A stretch of DNA of 64,000 nt from Hygrophila difformis (taxonomy: Eukaryota; Streptophyta; Magnoliopsida; Lamiales; Acanthaceae): contig JAOANR010000009.1 of assembly GCA_030278955.1 (NCBI GenBank), forward strand, positions 41,006,945-41,070,944, in the 5' to 3' direction. Positions 19,519 to 31,170 of the stretch are shown here, piece by piece; within the stretch, counting starts at the first letter, position 1, and every line of letters starts with the position of its first letter. The notes under the pieces are model-generated. The model worked only from the letters and a program-made list of their open reading frames with translations. It was not told where the DNA came from and made no database searches. The translations under genes were made by a program, and so were the position numbers.

Positions 19519-21990
19519 TTAGTCAGACTTCTCATCATCATCCTCAGAATCAGTGTCCAAATCAGGATCAACATGAGAGATGGCATTCTCTTCATCAGAC
19601 CAAGTATCAGGCATCAATGCAAGGCCTAGTTCAAGTTTCTTTTCAAGTACACCAAGGGCCTCCTTCATTGATCTGACCTCAGCAATGCCCTCAGTGAAGA
19701 TCTCATTTGCTCGATGAAGAGCACTCTGACTGTTCAAGGATCCATCAGGGCCTGGAAGATCTGGACGCTTCTTTTGCAACTTCTGAGTAATGACAAATTC
19801 ATTAACAGCTTCAGTAGGCTCTCTCTTTTCACCAAATATTCCTTCGGATTCCAGATATGCAGTGATCAGGGCAGGATAGAGAAGCAGTGTTTTCCCATCA
19901 TTCTTCATGCTCTGAGCAAGTCTGCTCAACTGAGTCATCACAAGATAACCATAGTTGATCTGCTCCATATGTTCAATTGCATATATGAGATGACACATCT
20001 CACGAGACACCAAGGAATGATTTGATGTAGGCAGTATATTTGATGCACAGAATTTGTAGAGCAAATGGAACTTTTGAGAAAGATCCTTAGGACTGAGTCC
20101 TCTGCCAGGCATCTTCTGAACAACATTCTTTGTTAACCCACGAGCTACCTTATCACTGTCAAAAATAGTTCCTGGTTCATAGATACTATCAAATGGGACA
20201 TCAGGAACTTGAAGTAGACTGTTGATCTTATCTGCAGAAAACTCATAGATCATTCCTCGAGTGTAGTTCTTTTGGAACCAAGACTTGTTTTTCTTCAGAA
20301 TATCCTTCTGTAGGTTGGCATAGAATTCCTTAACAAGTTCTGGTCGAGAACTGGTCCATTTAGATGCCCAGTCAAGAAGAGACCTTTCTTCAAGATAGGT
20401 TGTCCATCCAAGCTCCTGAAGCTTTCTTCCAGAAAACCTATACTCTGATCTTAGCTTTTTGTCTTTCAACACCAGATCATAGTAAGAACGGTTTCCAGAG
20501 TAATAGAACTTGAAGCTAGAGGCTATTGCAGGTCTGAGATCCGGCTTCCTGGGTTTCTCAACAGACTTGCCCTTAGAATCTTCTTTGCTCTTTTTCCTTG
20601 CTTCAGGTTCCTCTTCAGCATCACGAACCCGCTTAGCAGATTTAACAGCTTTGGAAGACTGCTCAGGTGCATCTTCAGTGTTCAATGGAGTGGACTGAAC
20701 ATCCTCATCTTTCGAACTTTCTCCTTCAGTAACATGCTCTCCAGACACTTCATATTCACTCTCCGATTCAACTCTCTTCTGAACCTTCTCATAAGGAACC
20801 TTAGCCACTTTGGATCCAACTGCAACGGGCTGAGGGATCTCTGGTTCCTCTGATTCTGATTTTGAGCCTTCTTCATCTGATCCATCTTCTTCCTCTGATT
20901 CTTCATTGATATCCTCAGCATTCTCCCCCTGAGTATCTGCAATGGGATCAGTTACAACCACATTTTCTTTCTGAACGGACATCTCCTGATCCTGGTCTTG
21001 AGCATCATCAGAAACAGCATCCTTGTCTGGTTCCCTTTCATCAGTTTCCTCGACATAGTCATCAATGATCTGATCTTCCTCATGTTCAGTAGAAACAGCA
21101 GCAACTTCAGACTTCTTGGTGGTGTCCTGAGCAATATCCTCTATTGAAACTCTCTCAGTATCCTTGTCAGCAACCTTTTCTGTGACATCTTCCTGTGTAG
21201 GCTCTGCAATCTTCTTAGATTTTGGAGCACTTTTCTTTGTCTTCTTAGTCTGGCTTGGTCGAACAACAGGAGCAGATGTAGCTAACTTCTCAGAGGTTTG
21301 GACAGGAGCACTATCCGGAGGAGCATACGCCAGTGGAATAGCAGCAATGGCCTTCTCTTTAGACGCAGATTTCGAGGCGGTTTTGACACTTCCAGTTTTG
21401 CCCGAGGCCATGATACCAGAAGCCCCATCCTTAGTGGTTTTCTCAGACACTTTGGGAATGGAGGATTTGGGAATAGGATCCGAGTTCCTCTTAGTAACAC
21501 CTGCTTGCCCTGAGGAGGATTTAGCAGAACTATCAGTAGGTTTAGACACAGATTTTGTACCTTTCTTTGGAGTTCCCTTCCTTTTAGACGACGAGGCTGC
21601 TTTAGCAAGAGTCCGCAAATTGGTAGGAGAATCCATGGCTTCTGTTTGCTTCGGCGAGGGATTGACAGTAAAAATAGGAGCTTGAGAGTCCCCAACTGCT
21701 TGAGAGGTAACCTCCGGAGTTACAGGGGTAGTGGTCACAACTGCTCGATCGGTTACTTTCTCCCCCTCAACTGCTACTCCAGCATTTCGGGGTTCATTCC
21801 GAACATCCAAAGGGTCCTCAGAAGGGTTGGACTGAACCTCCGATTGGATTTTCTCCAGAAGGTTGGTAGGCTTCTTGGGAGCCATGTCTTGCAAACCTTT
21901 CCCAAAATCGACTTCCGGTCTAGGATGCTTCTTGGGAGCAGCAGGGGATCCACCTTTAGTCGGATTCTTTGAACTCCGAGTGGTCACCAT
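19519..21990 (-). CDS. additional ORF of Sirevirus unit 2, Transposase_32-like protein (823 aa)
   Basis: Same length and layout as the unit 1 copy: basic Lys/Ser-rich half, acidic middle, one globular region at about 490-750 and an acidic tail. It has Gly at 161 and Asp at 311 where unit 1 has Arg and Val. Both differences lie in the low-complexity part, so the globular domain is identical in the two units. The frame is open from start to stop, which indicates either very recent duplication or continued constraint. No membrane segment is seen. Confidence 0.85.
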   Translation of the reverse strand: MVTTRSSKNPTKGGSPAAPKKHPRPEVDFGKGLQDMAPKKPTNLLEKIQSEVQSNPSEDPLDVRNEPRNAGVAVEGEKVTDRAVVTTTPVTPEVTSQAVGDSQAPIFTVNPSPKQTEAMDSPTNLRTLAKAASSSKRKGTPKKGTKSVSKPTDSSAKSSSGQAGVTKRNSDPIPKSSIPKVSEKTTKDGASGIMASGKTGSVKTASKSASKEKAIAAIPLAYAPPDSAPVQTSEKLATSAPVVRPSQTKKTKKSAPKSKKIAEPTQEDVTEKVADKDTERVSIEDIAQDTTKKSEVAAVSTEHEEDQIIDDYVEETDEREPDKDAVSDDAQDQDQEMSVQKENVVVTDPIADTQGENAEDINEESEEEDGSDEEGSKSESEEPEIPQPVAVGSKVAKVPYEKVQKRVESESEYEVSGEHVTEGESSKDEDVQSTPLNTEDAPEQSSKAVKSAKRVRDAEEEPEARKKSKEDSKGKSVEKPRKPDLRPAIASSFKFYYSGNRSYYDLVLKDKKLRSEYRFSGRKLQELGWTTYLEERSLLDWASKWTSSRPELVKEFYANLQKDILKKNKSWFQKNYTRGMIYEFSADKINSLLQVPDVPFDSIYEPGTIFDSDKVARGLTKNVVQKMPGRGLSPKDLSQKFHLLYKFCASNILPTSNHSLVSREMCHLIYAIEHMEQINYGYLVMTQLSRLAQSMKNDGKTLLLYPALITAYLESEGIFGEKREPTEAVNEFVITQKLQKKRPDLPGPDGSLNSQSALHRANEIFTEGIAEVRSMKEALGVLEKKLELGLALMPDTWSDEENAISHVDPDLDTDSEDDDEKSD

Positions 21991-22250
21991 TTTTGCACTG
22001 CAAACACAACCTCAAACACAAGACTAGGGTTTTTCGTAAGGACTGGAAACGAGTGAAATCAATACCCAAGTGTAACAGATGAAGAAAATAAATGAATGGA
22101 GTTGGGAAAACTGATCAATTTCCCGAGAAATGTAGCCTTCCCGCCATAGCATAGGGCTATGATGCTTTTCTGCAGAAGACCTGGACCAGAGTAGTAACAA
22201 GATTCTTTCTTGATATGACATCATTGGGCCTGACTGATGGGCCTCTTAGT

Positions 22251-22263
22251 ATCTCCCCCTTAC
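22251..22263 (-). other. internal polypurine-tract-like motif, unit 2
   Basis: Same GTAAGGGGGAGAT motif as in unit 1, displaced by exactly 9,535 bp, between the pol stop and the additional ORF. Confidence 0.7.
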
Positions 22264-22365
22264 TCATACAATTCCTGCAGCCCACACATTAGATAAAAAT
22301 AATTGAACAGGTAAGTGGGCTAGGAATTTACCATTTATTCCATGGGGGAGGGTCCAGTAGGCCAT

Positions 22366-25300
22366 TTAGGCCAAGTAGCAAAGCCCAAGGTCTCGCCTGA
22401 GGGCTTCAAAACGATCAGTGCACAATGCCTTAGTAAAAATGTCTGCATGTTGTTGTTCAGTTCCAACATGTGAAATGGACACAATGCCATCCTCAACAAG
22501 TTCACGAATGAAGTGGTGTCTGATGTCTATGTGCTTTGACCTGCTATGCTGACCAGGATTCTTGGCAAGGTTAATTGCACTTGTGTTATCACACAACAAT
22601 AGCAATTCTTTGTGCTCAATCCCATAGTCTCTCAGCATTTGCTTCATCCAAAGGAGCTGGGCACAGCAACTACCTGCAGCAATGTACTCTGCCTCTGCAG
22701 TGGATAAGGAAATGGAGCTCTGCTTTTTACTATACCAGCTTACAAGATTGGCACCAATGTAAAAACATCCACCAGTGGTACTCTTTCTATCATCCGAGCA
22801 TCCAGCCCAGTCAGCATCACTGTAACCAGTTAGCTGCAAGCTTGAGTCCTTGGAGTACCATATGCCTAGCTCAGTTGTACCAACCACATAGCGTATGATT
22901 CTTTTAGCAGCATGGAGATGAGACTCTTTAGGATCTGCCTGGTATCTAGCACATGCTCCTACAGCAAAGCTAATATCTGGCCTGCTAGCTGCAAGATAAA
23001 GCAAACTACCAATAATGCTTCTATATAATTTGCAGTCAACAGATTTACCAAGAGGGTCTTTGTTCATCTTGTCACTTGTCCCAATAGGAGTTCTGACTGG
23101 CTTGCTGGACTCAAGCCCAAATTTCTTGACAAGATTTTTTGCATATTTTGCTTGATTCAGAAATATACCCTCCTTTCTTTGAGATACCTGCAGACCTAAG
23201 AAATAGGTTAGTTCACCAACAAGACTCATTTCAAATTCCTTACTCATGATGTGGATGAATTCTTCTTTCAGAACTTGAGAAGTTGAACCAAATACTATGT
23301 CATCAACATAGATCTGGGCAATCAGGAATCCCTTTCCTTCTCCTTTGATGAAGAGTGTCTTATCAGCATTCCCTCGTACATAACCTTTCTCCAGCAGGTA
23401 AGAGGACAGTCTCTCATACCAAGCTCTTGGAGCTTGCTTTAACCCATAAAGGGCCTTGTTCAGCTTGTAGACATGGTTAGGACAATGAGGATCTTCAAAT
23501 CCCTTGGGTTGTTCCACATAGACCTCTTCCTTCAACCATCCATTGAGAAATGCACTCTTCACATCCATTTGATATAGTTTGAATTCAAAGGAACATGCAA
23601 TGGCAATCAACATCCTCACAGCTTCAAGTCTTGCAACAGGGGCAAAAGTTTCACTGAAATCAACACCTTCAACTTGAGTATATCCCTGTGCAACAAGTCT
23701 GGCTTTGTTCCTTGTAATATTACCATTCTCATCTGACTTGTTCTTGAAGATCCACTTGGTTCCTATCACATTGACATTGTCTGGTCTCTCCACCAAAGTC
23801 CACACCTCATTTCTAGCAAATTGTTGCAGCTCTTCTTGCATGGCAGAGATCCATTGTTCATCACCAAGAGCCTCTTCAACCTTGCTTGGCTCTATCCTGG
23901 AAGTGAAACAGTGTAACCCTGCAAGTTCCTTGTAATCAATCTTCTTCTTCATTCTGGTTCTCCTTCCCTCATTTAGGTCTCCTATTAGATCATCTTCATC
24001 ATGGTTCCTGTGCACCTTTCTGATGGGAGTAGAGGGAACTGGATTGATCTCAGCATCTTTGGAATGATCAGGATCCTTTTCATTGCATTCAGTGGGTGAC
24101 TGTTCTGAGTTGATCATGTTGACATCATTACTCTTCTCAGCATCTGTCGAACAAGGAAGTCTGCTTGGTTTGTCATCAATAGTGACATTGGCTGACTCTA
24201 CCACCTTTCTGGATTTTGGAAGATAAACTCTGTAAGCCTTGCTTGTGGAGGAGTATCCCACAAAGATTCCTTCATCACTCTTCTCTTGAAACTTTCCAAG
24301 GTGCTCCCTGTCATTGAGAACAAAACAAGTGCTACCAAAGATATGGAAATAAGAGATAGTAGTCTTTTTACCCTTCCATAGTTCATATGGAGTTTTGAGA
24401 GACTTTGATCTCATGTGAACACGGTTGGAGACGTAGCATGCTGTATGAACAGCTTCAGCCCACAGGAATTGAGGTGCACCCTTTGAATTCAGCATCACTC
24501 TAGCCATTTCTTGAATAGTGCGATTCTTCCTTTCAACCACTCCATTTTGTTGTGGTGTTCTAGGGGCTGAGAATTCATGCTTGATTCCAAGTTCACTGCA
24601 AAACTCCTCAAAAGCATGGTTTTCAAATTCACCTCCATGATCACTTCTGATCCTCTTGATTTTGCACTCTTTTTCTGTGATCAATTGCTGGCTTAACTTG
24701 ATGAAGGCCTTAAGAGCCTCACTCTTTTCCCTGAGAAAAGAAACCCAAGTATATCGAGAGTAATCATCAACACATACCAATACATATTGCTTACCACCCA
24801 GGCTTTTGACATCAGTAGGACCAAAGAGATCCATGTGAATGAGTTCAAGACATCGGACTGAACCAGATTGCTCAATGGACTTGTGAGGTGATCTGTGTTG
24901 CTTGTTCTTCATGCAGTCATTGCACATACCAACATCATCCTTTCTGAAGTTTGGTAAGCCTTTGACAGATCCCTTCCTGCTCAGCTTGATAAGATCTCTG
25001 AAGTTCAAATGGCCCAACCTTTCATGCCACAGGTGGGTTTCTGATGTACCTGCACTATTAGCCAACAAGCAAGATTGTGACAGCATATAGCAATCATTTT
25101 TGGATCTATAACCTTTGAAGATGCATTCTCGTTTGGAGTTGAGAACTTCACAGCATTCATCATCAAAGAGCACTTTAAGCTTGTTGTCACACAGGTGACT
25201 GATACTGATCAGGTTGGCACATAACCCTTCTACATGGTACACTGTCTTGAGGGTAGGGAATCCTTCTTCAGCTATAGAGCCAAGACCAATGACTTTCCCT

Positions 25301-27618
25301 TTCTTGCCATCACCAAACATAACCTGACCACCATCGATCTCTTGATAGTTGGATAGGAGATCTCTGTTCCCTGTCATGTGCCTAGAACACCCACTATCAA
25401 AGTACCAACTAGACTTTTTGCCTGACTTCGAAGCAGTGTGAAAGGCAATATTGCAAATCATCTTCCATTTGGCCCTCCATTCTCTTCTGGATATAGACCT
25501 CTTTAGATTTTCATTAGGCCAAATTATTGGTCTTCCAGACATTGCATCTCGAGCAAGTAACCTGCAAGATTTAGTCTCATGACCATAGGATCTGCAATAG
25601 TCACATTCCAGGGGTTCAGCTGCAGTGACTTGCTTCTTGTTCTTCTTTCTTTTCGGGACCTTGCTGGTGCTAGCTTCTTCCTCTGTGTTCTCAGAAGGAC
25701 TACATCCTTCCTTGACAAAGACCCTTTGTGAGGAGGACCTGCAACCCTTTATATATCCAATTCCTCTTTTATCTCCATGAGCTTTAGAGGATGCAAGGAT
25801 TTCTTCAAGAACATCCTTTCCCTTGTTCAACCTGCTGGTGAGTTCCTCTGACTTGGAGACTTTGGCAGAGAGTTCTTGAACTTGATTGGTCAACTCAGTC
25901 ACCTTTTGTTGAAGATCATCTTTTAGACTATTGAGATCTGTGACTTGATCAACAAGAGCTCCATTTACTGTGGTGAGATTATGGACTTTCTCAGACAACC
26001 CAATTAGTTCTTGTTGAAAGTTGTCTCTCTCAGTGCTGAGTTGCTCAACTTGATCAGTGAGTTCCCTTTTTGAGGTCATGAGTTCACCAGCTTGGACTGC
26101 AAGTTCATCTACTGTAACTGATAAATCCCTATGGGAGGGCTCCAGGTAAGCGACGAAGTATTCCAGTTCATCTCGTCTGTTCTCAGCATTCCTGAGGTCA
26201 CTCAATCTTTCAAAGTACGCATCCTTGTAGGTATTGAGTTCTCGCAGGTATGATCTTGCTTCTTCACCTTGCACATAGAATTTTGCCACCAACTCATCCA
26301 GCTCATTGTTGAGGTAGGCAATCTCCTGTCTGTCTATTGCGTGATCAAGCAGTGCACCCTCCAATTCTCCTAGGGTTTGCTCCAGTCTGAGGTTGGTCTC
26401 ATCAAACATGTTGCTTAAGGTTTCCATCTCAAGACTGTTATCCCTGTGATAAGAGGTAGAAGCTTCATCAGTAGTAAGAGTATTGACTTGGGAAGAGATA
26501 TTACCAACAGATTCAGCCTCAGACTCAGAATCCCATGTTCCAACAAGGGCAAACCCTTCTTCCTCTCCATCATTGCTGGATTCTGGTTCTTCATCATCAC
26601 TGAATGTGGCGCAGTATGTCTTCTTGACATCAGAGGACTTGTTTCTGAGATTTGCACATTCAGCTCGAACGTGTCCGAAGCCTTTACATTCAAAGCACTG
26701 AGTACTCTTGGAATCTGAGGATTCCTTGGAGGTTTTCTTGACAGATCGATCATATTTGTTCTTCTCAGGTCTCCTGCTAGAAGATCCCTCTCCTCTTCTG
26801 TTTCCAGCTTGCCTTGATTTCTTATCTCTGAGAAAGCGGGCTAGCTTCTTGGTTAGTAAAGCCAGGTCTTCCTCATCAATATCCTCATCCTCATCATCAT
26901 CATGGACTGAACTGGATTCTTTAACAGAGGGAGCACTGGGGGATTTCGACTCCACCTTGAAAGCAACAGACTTCCCTTTGAATTTTTTGCAGTGAGTCAT
27001 CTCCCATGATTGTAAGATTCCCATAAGCTCATCAACACTCATGGTTTCAAAGTTGGCCTGAAGCTCAAGAGCAGCAATTTTGGGGTAGAACCTCTCAGGG
27101 AGTGTACCTACAATCTTAGACACTATCTCCTCAGTGGAGTAGGTTTTACCAAGCTGTTGAGCTTGGTTTGTTAGAGTACGAATTCTACCAAAAAAGCTAT
27201 TCACAGACTCATTCTCATCCATACTAATTTTATGAAATTCAGCATCAAGAGATATGAGTTTAGATTTTCTTACAGAGGTGGTTCCCTCATATGAGTTTAC
27301 CAGTATGTTCCATGCTTCAAATGCTGTGGTGCAGTTTGAGATGAGAAAATATTGGTCGTCTGCTACAGCACTGAAGAGAGCATGTAAAGCTTTGGAATTC
27401 ATGTTGGACAAGGTCTTTTCCTCTTTGCTCCAGTCATTCATGTCTTTGGGAGTGGTCACACCATCCTTAGTAACACTGGGCACAGTATACTTGCTAAGAA
27501 CAGCATTCCATGCCAGATCATCTATAGACATCAGGAATGACCGCATCTTGTTTTTCCAGAAGGCAAAGTTTGTCCCATCTAGAAGAGGAGGCTGATTGTA
27601 ATTCCACCTTTGACTCAT
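22366..27618 (-). CDS. gag-pol: Gag-Pol polyprotein, Sirevirus unit 2 (1,750 aa)
   Basis: Same length and domain order as the unit 1 protein: Gag, CCHC knuckle, coiled coil, second CCHC knuckle, protease, integrase, reverse transcriptase and RNase H. It has Ile at 698, between the second zinc knuckle and the protease, and Val at 1579 in the RT-RNase H region. All catalytic residues (DSG, D-D-35-E, YVDD, RNase H acids) are retained. The 5' LTR of this unit is the right LTR at 27666-28636. Both units are intact, so transcripts could start from the right LTR, from the middle LTR, or read through the middle LTR; this is inference. Confidence 0.97.
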   Translation of the reverse strand: MSQRWNYNQPPLLDGTNFAFWKNKMRSFLMSIDDLAWNAVLSKYTVPSVTKDGVTTPKDMNDWSKEEKTLSNMNSKALHALFSAVADDQYFLISNCTTAFEAWNILVNSYEGTTSVRKSKLISLDAEFHKISMDENESVNSFFGRIRTLTNQAQQLGKTYSTEEIVSKIVGTLPERFYPKIAALELQANFETMSVDELMGILQSWEMTHCKKFKGKSVAFKVESKSPSAPSVKESSSVHDDDEDEDIDEEDLALLTKKLARFLRDKKSRQAGNRRGEGSSSRRPEKNKYDRSVKKTSKESSDSKSTQCFECKGFGHVRAECANLRNKSSDVKKTYCATFSDDEEPESSNDGEEEGFALVGTWDSESEAESVGNISSQVNTLTTDEASTSYHRDNSLEMETLSNMFDETNLRLEQTLGELEGALLDHAIDRQEIAYLNNELDELVAKFYVQGEEARSYLRELNTYKDAYFERLSDLRNAENRRDELEYFVAYLEPSHRDLSVTVDELAVQAGELMTSKRELTDQVEQLSTERDNFQQELIGLSEKVHNLTTVNGALVDQVTDLNSLKDDLQQKVTELTNQVQELSAKVSKSEELTSRLNKGKDVLEEILASSKAHGDKRGIGYIKGCRSSSQRVFVKEGCSPSENTEEEASTSKVPKRKKNKKQVTAAEPLECDYCRSYGHETKSCRLLARDAMSGRPIIWPNENLKRSISRREWRAKWKMICNIAFHTASKSGKKSSWYFDSGCSRHMTGNRDLLSNYQEIDGGQVMFGDGKKGKVIGLGSIAEEGFPTLKTVYHVEGLCANLISISHLCDNKLKVLFDDECCEVLNSKRECIFKGYRSKNDCYMLSQSCLLANSAGTSETHLWHERLGHLNFRDLIKLSRKGSVKGLPNFRKDDVGMCNDCMKNKQHRSPHKSIEQSGSVRCLELIHMDLFGPTDVKSLGGKQYVLVCVDDYSRYTWVSFLREKSEALKAFIKLSQQLITEKECKIKRIRSDHGGEFENHAFEEFCSELGIKHEFSAPRTPQQNGVVERKNRTIQEMARVMLNSKGAPQFLWAEAVHTACYVSNRVHMRSKSLKTPYELWKGKKTTISYFHIFGSTCFVLNDREHLGKFQEKSDEGIFVGYSSTSKAYRVYLPKSRKVVESANVTIDDKPSRLPCSTDAEKSNDVNMINSEQSPTECNEKDPDHSKDAEINPVPSTPIRKVHRNHDEDDLIGDLNEGRRTRMKKKIDYKELAGLHCFTSRIEPSKVEEALGDEQWISAMQEELQQFARNEVWTLVERPDNVNVIGTKWIFKNKSDENGNITRNKARLVAQGYTQVEGVDFSETFAPVARLEAVRMLIAIACSFEFKLYQMDVKSAFLNGWLKEEVYVEQPKGFEDPHCPNHVYKLNKALYGLKQAPRAWYERLSSYLLEKGYVRGNADKTLFIKGEGKGFLIAQIYVDDIVFGSTSQVLKEEFIHIMSKEFEMSLVGELTYFLGLQVSQRKEGIFLNQAKYAKNLVKKFGLESSKPVRTPIGTSDKMNKDPLGKSVDCKLYRSIIGSLLYLAASRPDISFAVGACARYQADPKESHLHAAKRIIRYVVGTTELGIWYSKDSSLQLTGYSDADWAGCSDDRKSTTGGCFYIGANLVSWYSKKQSSISLSTAEAEYIAAGSCCAQLLWMKQMLRDYGIEHKELLLLCDNTSAINLAKNPGQHSRSKHIDIRHHFIRELVEDGIVSISHVGTEQQHADIFTKALCTDRFEALRRDLGLCYLA

Positions 27619-27651
27619 CTTGCTTCAAAAGATCTCTCTCGCAAGAGTGTG

Positions 27652-27663
27652 GCTCTGATACCA
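27652..27663 (-). other. primer binding site of unit 2 (initiator tRNA-Met)
   Basis: TGGTATCAGAGC on the element strand, two bases after the right LTR end; identical to unit 1 and offset by 9,535 bp. Confidence 0.95.
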
Positions 27664-27665
27664 CT

Positions 27666-28636
27666 TGTTAGGTCCACAGTCTAAGCAAGTGAGGAACTTT
27701 ATGCAGTAGTTCACTGTATGTGTTTGAATACCAACAATGAACACACAGATTACGGTATCAAGTGTAATATAAGCACAACGGAATAAAATGAAGCATAAAG
27801 TAAATAAACAACACAAAGAGTTGTTGACCCAGTTCGGCCTCCTGCCTACGTCTGGGGGATACCAATCCAGGAGGTTATTTCACTATGTGTATCAACAATG
27901 GCTTACAACCACACACAGAGATGAAATAACTTGAATGCCTTCACTCCAAACTCCAGGCGGATAGTTGTGATGACCAGCAGCTCTCTCCAGCCCTGGTATA
28001 GGCTTCCCACCTATTTCAACTCCCCAAAGCTAACCCACTTTGAGTTTCCCCTGAAGTAACCTGTGAAGCACCTCTCCTTGTTGAGTGAATAAATGAGTTG
28101 AAGTCTTCTTCCTGGTTTCACCTTAAGCACTCTCCTTGAATGTGTCTCAGCTTCACCAAAGGGAACTGATGAACAATTAGCAAACAGGAGTGCTCAAGGC
28201 TCTGGTCAATCTTTCAGCAAAGGGTAGTTTCTGTGAACACTGGGCTGAAGATTGAGGTGGCTTCTCTCTAAGTTGTTCTGAAAGCTTGAAGAGGTTTCAG
28301 AGTGTTTCAAGAATGACAATGTTGAGAAGTTATTTCCAAAGCCTCTGAAAATCCCATTTAACCAAGCAGCTCTGCACACTTGAACGGTCACATTGCTAAT
28401 TTGGGAAAGAGCCGTTGAGGTTAAGAGATGGCTTGTTCAAATCTTCTTTCCTTAATCTGGGAAGGAGTCCTGCAAGTAAATATTAGTATTTCTCCTCCCA
28501 GATAAGGAAATATCCGTTGGGCTGAAGTCAGTCTTCCAAGAATTCTTCAATGCACACCAGTAGACTGATTACACAAAAGTTCACCTATTGTGTTCTATCA
28601 TCGGTTCTGAACTCCTATCAAAACCTAGACTCAACA
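27666..28636 (-). repeat. right LTR (5' LTR of unit 2)
   Basis: 971 bp. It differs from the middle LTR at one base I could see (A at 27778, G at 18243). Compared with the left LTR two of 971 positions differ, about 0.2 percent. It is bordered on the outside by ACACC (28637-28641). Confidence 0.95.
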
Positions 28637-28641
28637 ACACC
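28637..28641. repeat. right target-site duplication (ACACC)
   Basis: Five bases ACACC follow the right LTR end CTCAACA and match 8591-8595. Confidence 0.9.
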
Positions 28642-29300
28642 TCGAAGCTGGAGTGTGGAGTGAACTCATTTGATCGTCGTACTCAGCTCCGACTTTTCTC
28701 ATAATTAGTTGATCCACCAAATCAGTTTTGAAAAATAGCAAAATTAGGTGGAGGCTTCATCTTTCTTTTGCTTTTATGATTCCATCTCTTGCAATTAGTG
28801 CTCATTGGATTTTCATTGCCATCTGAGGAAGAAATTGAAACCAACAAACTTAATATATCACATAATTCAAATATTTAAACTCCTTAATTTCAAGAAAAAG
28901 GGCAAAGAGTCCAACCCCAAAAAAATAGAACTGAAAATAGGAAAGAATTAAAATGTTAATCACCATCCTTTGAGAATCATAGATATTTTAAAGCAAAATA
29001 CAAAAGTATTCGGTCAATCAATAGCGATAATAACCAAAAGGAGAAAACAAATTATCAGATTGGATTAATAATAGAGTAAGAAATTAAGTCTAGAATACAT
29101 CGTACCTTCGGCTAGGGAATTCAACCAAGAATTGGATGGTACCTCAGAAAAAGTTAGCAGCGGCGGTGTTCACAGGCTCTGTAGAAGGAAACAGCAGCAG
29201 CGGTGGAAGTTCGTTAGGCATGGTGGTAGACGACGGCGCTAGGGTTCAGTTTCTTCGGCTTTTCCTCTGCTAAAATGAAGGTGTAGAAAGGAGGAAATTT
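28642..29300 (-). other. possible transcribed host locus interrupted by the Sirevirus array
   Basis: On the minus strand a candidate exon (29143 and upstream) contains a 25-codon ORF (29221-29144, MPNELPP...) in a CCCTAGCGCCG-type leader and ends at a donor CTGAG|GTACC. Further on, TTTCTTCCTCAG at 28823 is a good acceptor. The exon it would open runs into the insertion site and resumes at 8590, ending at a donor CTCAG|GTAATA at 8552. No long frame crosses this exon, so it may be 5' UTR or a noncoding RNA. No protein family recognised. Confidence 0.3.
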
Positions 29301-30390
29301 GGATGGGGAAGAGAAGGTGTATGGAACGATGGGTCTCAAAATTTTGGATATTGAAGAGAAGAGTACGGAGGAAGGAAGCTCGTTCTCGTTTCAAAATTTG
29401 AATTTTGAATTTTGTTTGGCTGAATTCAACCGCCAATCAAAAACACAATTTTTATAAAATACTGTTCATAAGCACTGTTCATAAGGATTTTTTGAGATGA
29501 ATTACTGTTCATTGGGATATTATTTTTATATATTATATAGATATAGATTATATGATGATTAGGAAGAATATATTTGCATTTGTATGTGTTGGTAATTGAA
29601 TTTGGGTCTAGGGAAGATTTTTTTTTTTGCGATTGGAGGGCTATGGAAGACGAGGGCCGTTCGGCCTTGGTGTGTTGCACATGCTTCTTGGCGTTCAGCA
29701 GTCGATGCCGAACGAGGCAGGCGGCGCAGCGTCTGGGTGACAAACGATGCAACAAACCCTCTCCAGTCGGGCATTCCCATTCCAACCCACTCCAGTCTTT
29801 CACTTCTCACATATTTCCATCGGAATCTAACATTCTCCGGCGAAGGAAGAAGGAGGATAACTGCATGCAAAAGAAACTATTCATGTGCTCAAGTGTGAGT
29901 TGTTCGTGATGAAGAATGCAGCCAGCTATTCATATGCTCAATCAGTCGACCTTCCTTAAAAAATATGTGGTTGCTGTAAATCTATTGTATCTGTAAATGG
30001 GAAAGCTAGAACATAATAAGTGCAAAGATGTAAAATAAATGGAGGAATAGGTGTGGAATTTTTGTATGGGTGGTGATGATACGACCGTATTATAATTTTG
30101 TATAGCTTTGCCATTGAAACTATGTTGTTCAATAAAAAGAATTAATTTGAGTTTATATGTATATTCTTTATGCTTGCAAACTTGAAACCAGACTCCAAAA
30201 GTCAAAATATAGTAACAAAATGGCAAACTCCATGCATTCAAGTCATTATGGATTAATAAGAAGTCTTGCATATTGCTTGCACACATATCCAAACCGACTT
30301 TGATAAGTCTTGTATTCTATTGCGATGGGTGAAGGATGTGTCGGGGTTTAAAAATATTGAAATTAGAACCAAAAAATGGAAACAGACCTG
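29301..30390. other. noncoding interval
   Basis: Short overlapping frames on both strands at 29560-29910 reflect a locally GC-rich patch (GGCCGTTCGGCC-type) and do not resemble known proteins. The rest is AT-rich and I see nothing in it. Confidence 0.4.
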
Positions 30391-30545
30391 TATGGCCGCC
30401 ACTGTTCGGGTGACCCGGCCGCACACCGTGAAGGCTGTTTGGCCGGGGCGGCCGCATCATGAAGAACGTTCGGTCGGCCCTGTTGTGCACCGTGAAGGTC
30501 GTTAGGCCGCTCTAGCCGTGCATCGTGTTTAGCGTACAGCAGAGC
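30391..30545. repeat. GC-rich imperfect minisatellite
   Basis: About four imperfect units of roughly 33 bp, each with a GGCCGCAY core followed by CCGTGAAGG and TTNGGCCG. It stands out as a GC island in AT-rich surroundings. A related patch (GGCCGTTCGGCC, GTGTTGCAC) lies at about 29650-29740. Confidence 0.5.
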
Positions 30546-31170
30546 AGGCCCGAACATCTGTGCGTGACAATGAAATTTTATCAATTTTAAAATGCTTATC
30601 TCTTCACTCCAAGGTGTTTTCTTTCTCCTCTATTTGTTAGAAATGATTCTACACCTCTTGTACTTTGGTTTGTAGCAATTATATCAATTATTCATTCAAC
30701 TTTGATGGGGATGAGGTTTTTATGAAGGAATTGAATGTGAGTGTAAAAGTGAATGCTTTGTATTAGGGTTTTGATTGAGTTATGGTTATGGGGTGCATGT
30801 GGTATATTGGAGAATATATGAGTGTTATTTTATTTTCTAAATAAATTTTATTTAGGAGTATTTTGGGTAGGGTAAAATTGGGGTGGGTAGAGTAAAATTG
30901 GGGTGGAGTGATGTTAGTAAATGGGAGTGTGCAAAAAAGTCCGGTCAAAAGAATAAGAATGTAGATTGTAGTAGTACTTTCACTAATTTATAAAAAAGCT
31001 GTCCAACCCGATCTAATAAACAGAAGGGCAAATTATTTATTGGTGCCCTTTTGGCATTTTCCATTTGTTAAGTGGTACCATTTGACTTTTTATTATTTTT
31101 TAGTACCATTAGGTAAATCTTTTAAAATTTTACTATTAAATATTACAGTTTTACTATATATTATTTTACA
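30546..31170. other. noncoding interval with a small dispersed-repeat match
   Basis: No gene seen. Positions 31036-31075 (TTTATTGGTGCCC, GGCATTTTCCATTTGTTAA) match, in reverse complement, the sequence beside the LINE target site at 45374-45412, so both are copies of one small repeat. Confidence 0.45.

Larger units (their letters stand above)
8591..28641 (-). mobile_element. tandem Sirevirus-type Ty1/Copia array: LTR-int-LTR-int-LTR
   Basis: Two complete retrotransposon units share a central LTR. All three LTRs are 971 bp and the repeat period is exactly 9,535 bp (8596, 18131, 27666). A 5-bp duplication ACACC flanks only the outermost ends (8591-8595 and 28637-28641), so the array occupies a single integration site. 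Each unit has a primer site for initiator tRNA-Met, gag-pol, an additional ORF and a polypurine tract. Integrase precedes reverse transcriptase, which defines Copia; the long Gag with two CCHC knuckles, the ~1-kb LTRs and the extra 3' ORF suggest the Sirevirus (SIRE/Maximus) lineage. I noticed only six base differences between repeats: four change an amino acid and two lie in the LTRs. Both units keep open frames throughout. Likely origin is LTR-LTR unequal exchange after one insertion. Confidence 0.95.

Noticed and set aside
8591..28641. The whole tandem as an assembly duplication
   Set aside because: The units carry at least six distinct substitutions, and the outer ends share a target duplication that the middle LTR lacks. 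A real dimer fits better, though reads should confirm it.
29559..29909. Three overlapping frames of 100-111 aa on both strands
   Set aside because: Mutually antisense, with no conserved motif and no splice or leader context; a product of local GC richness.
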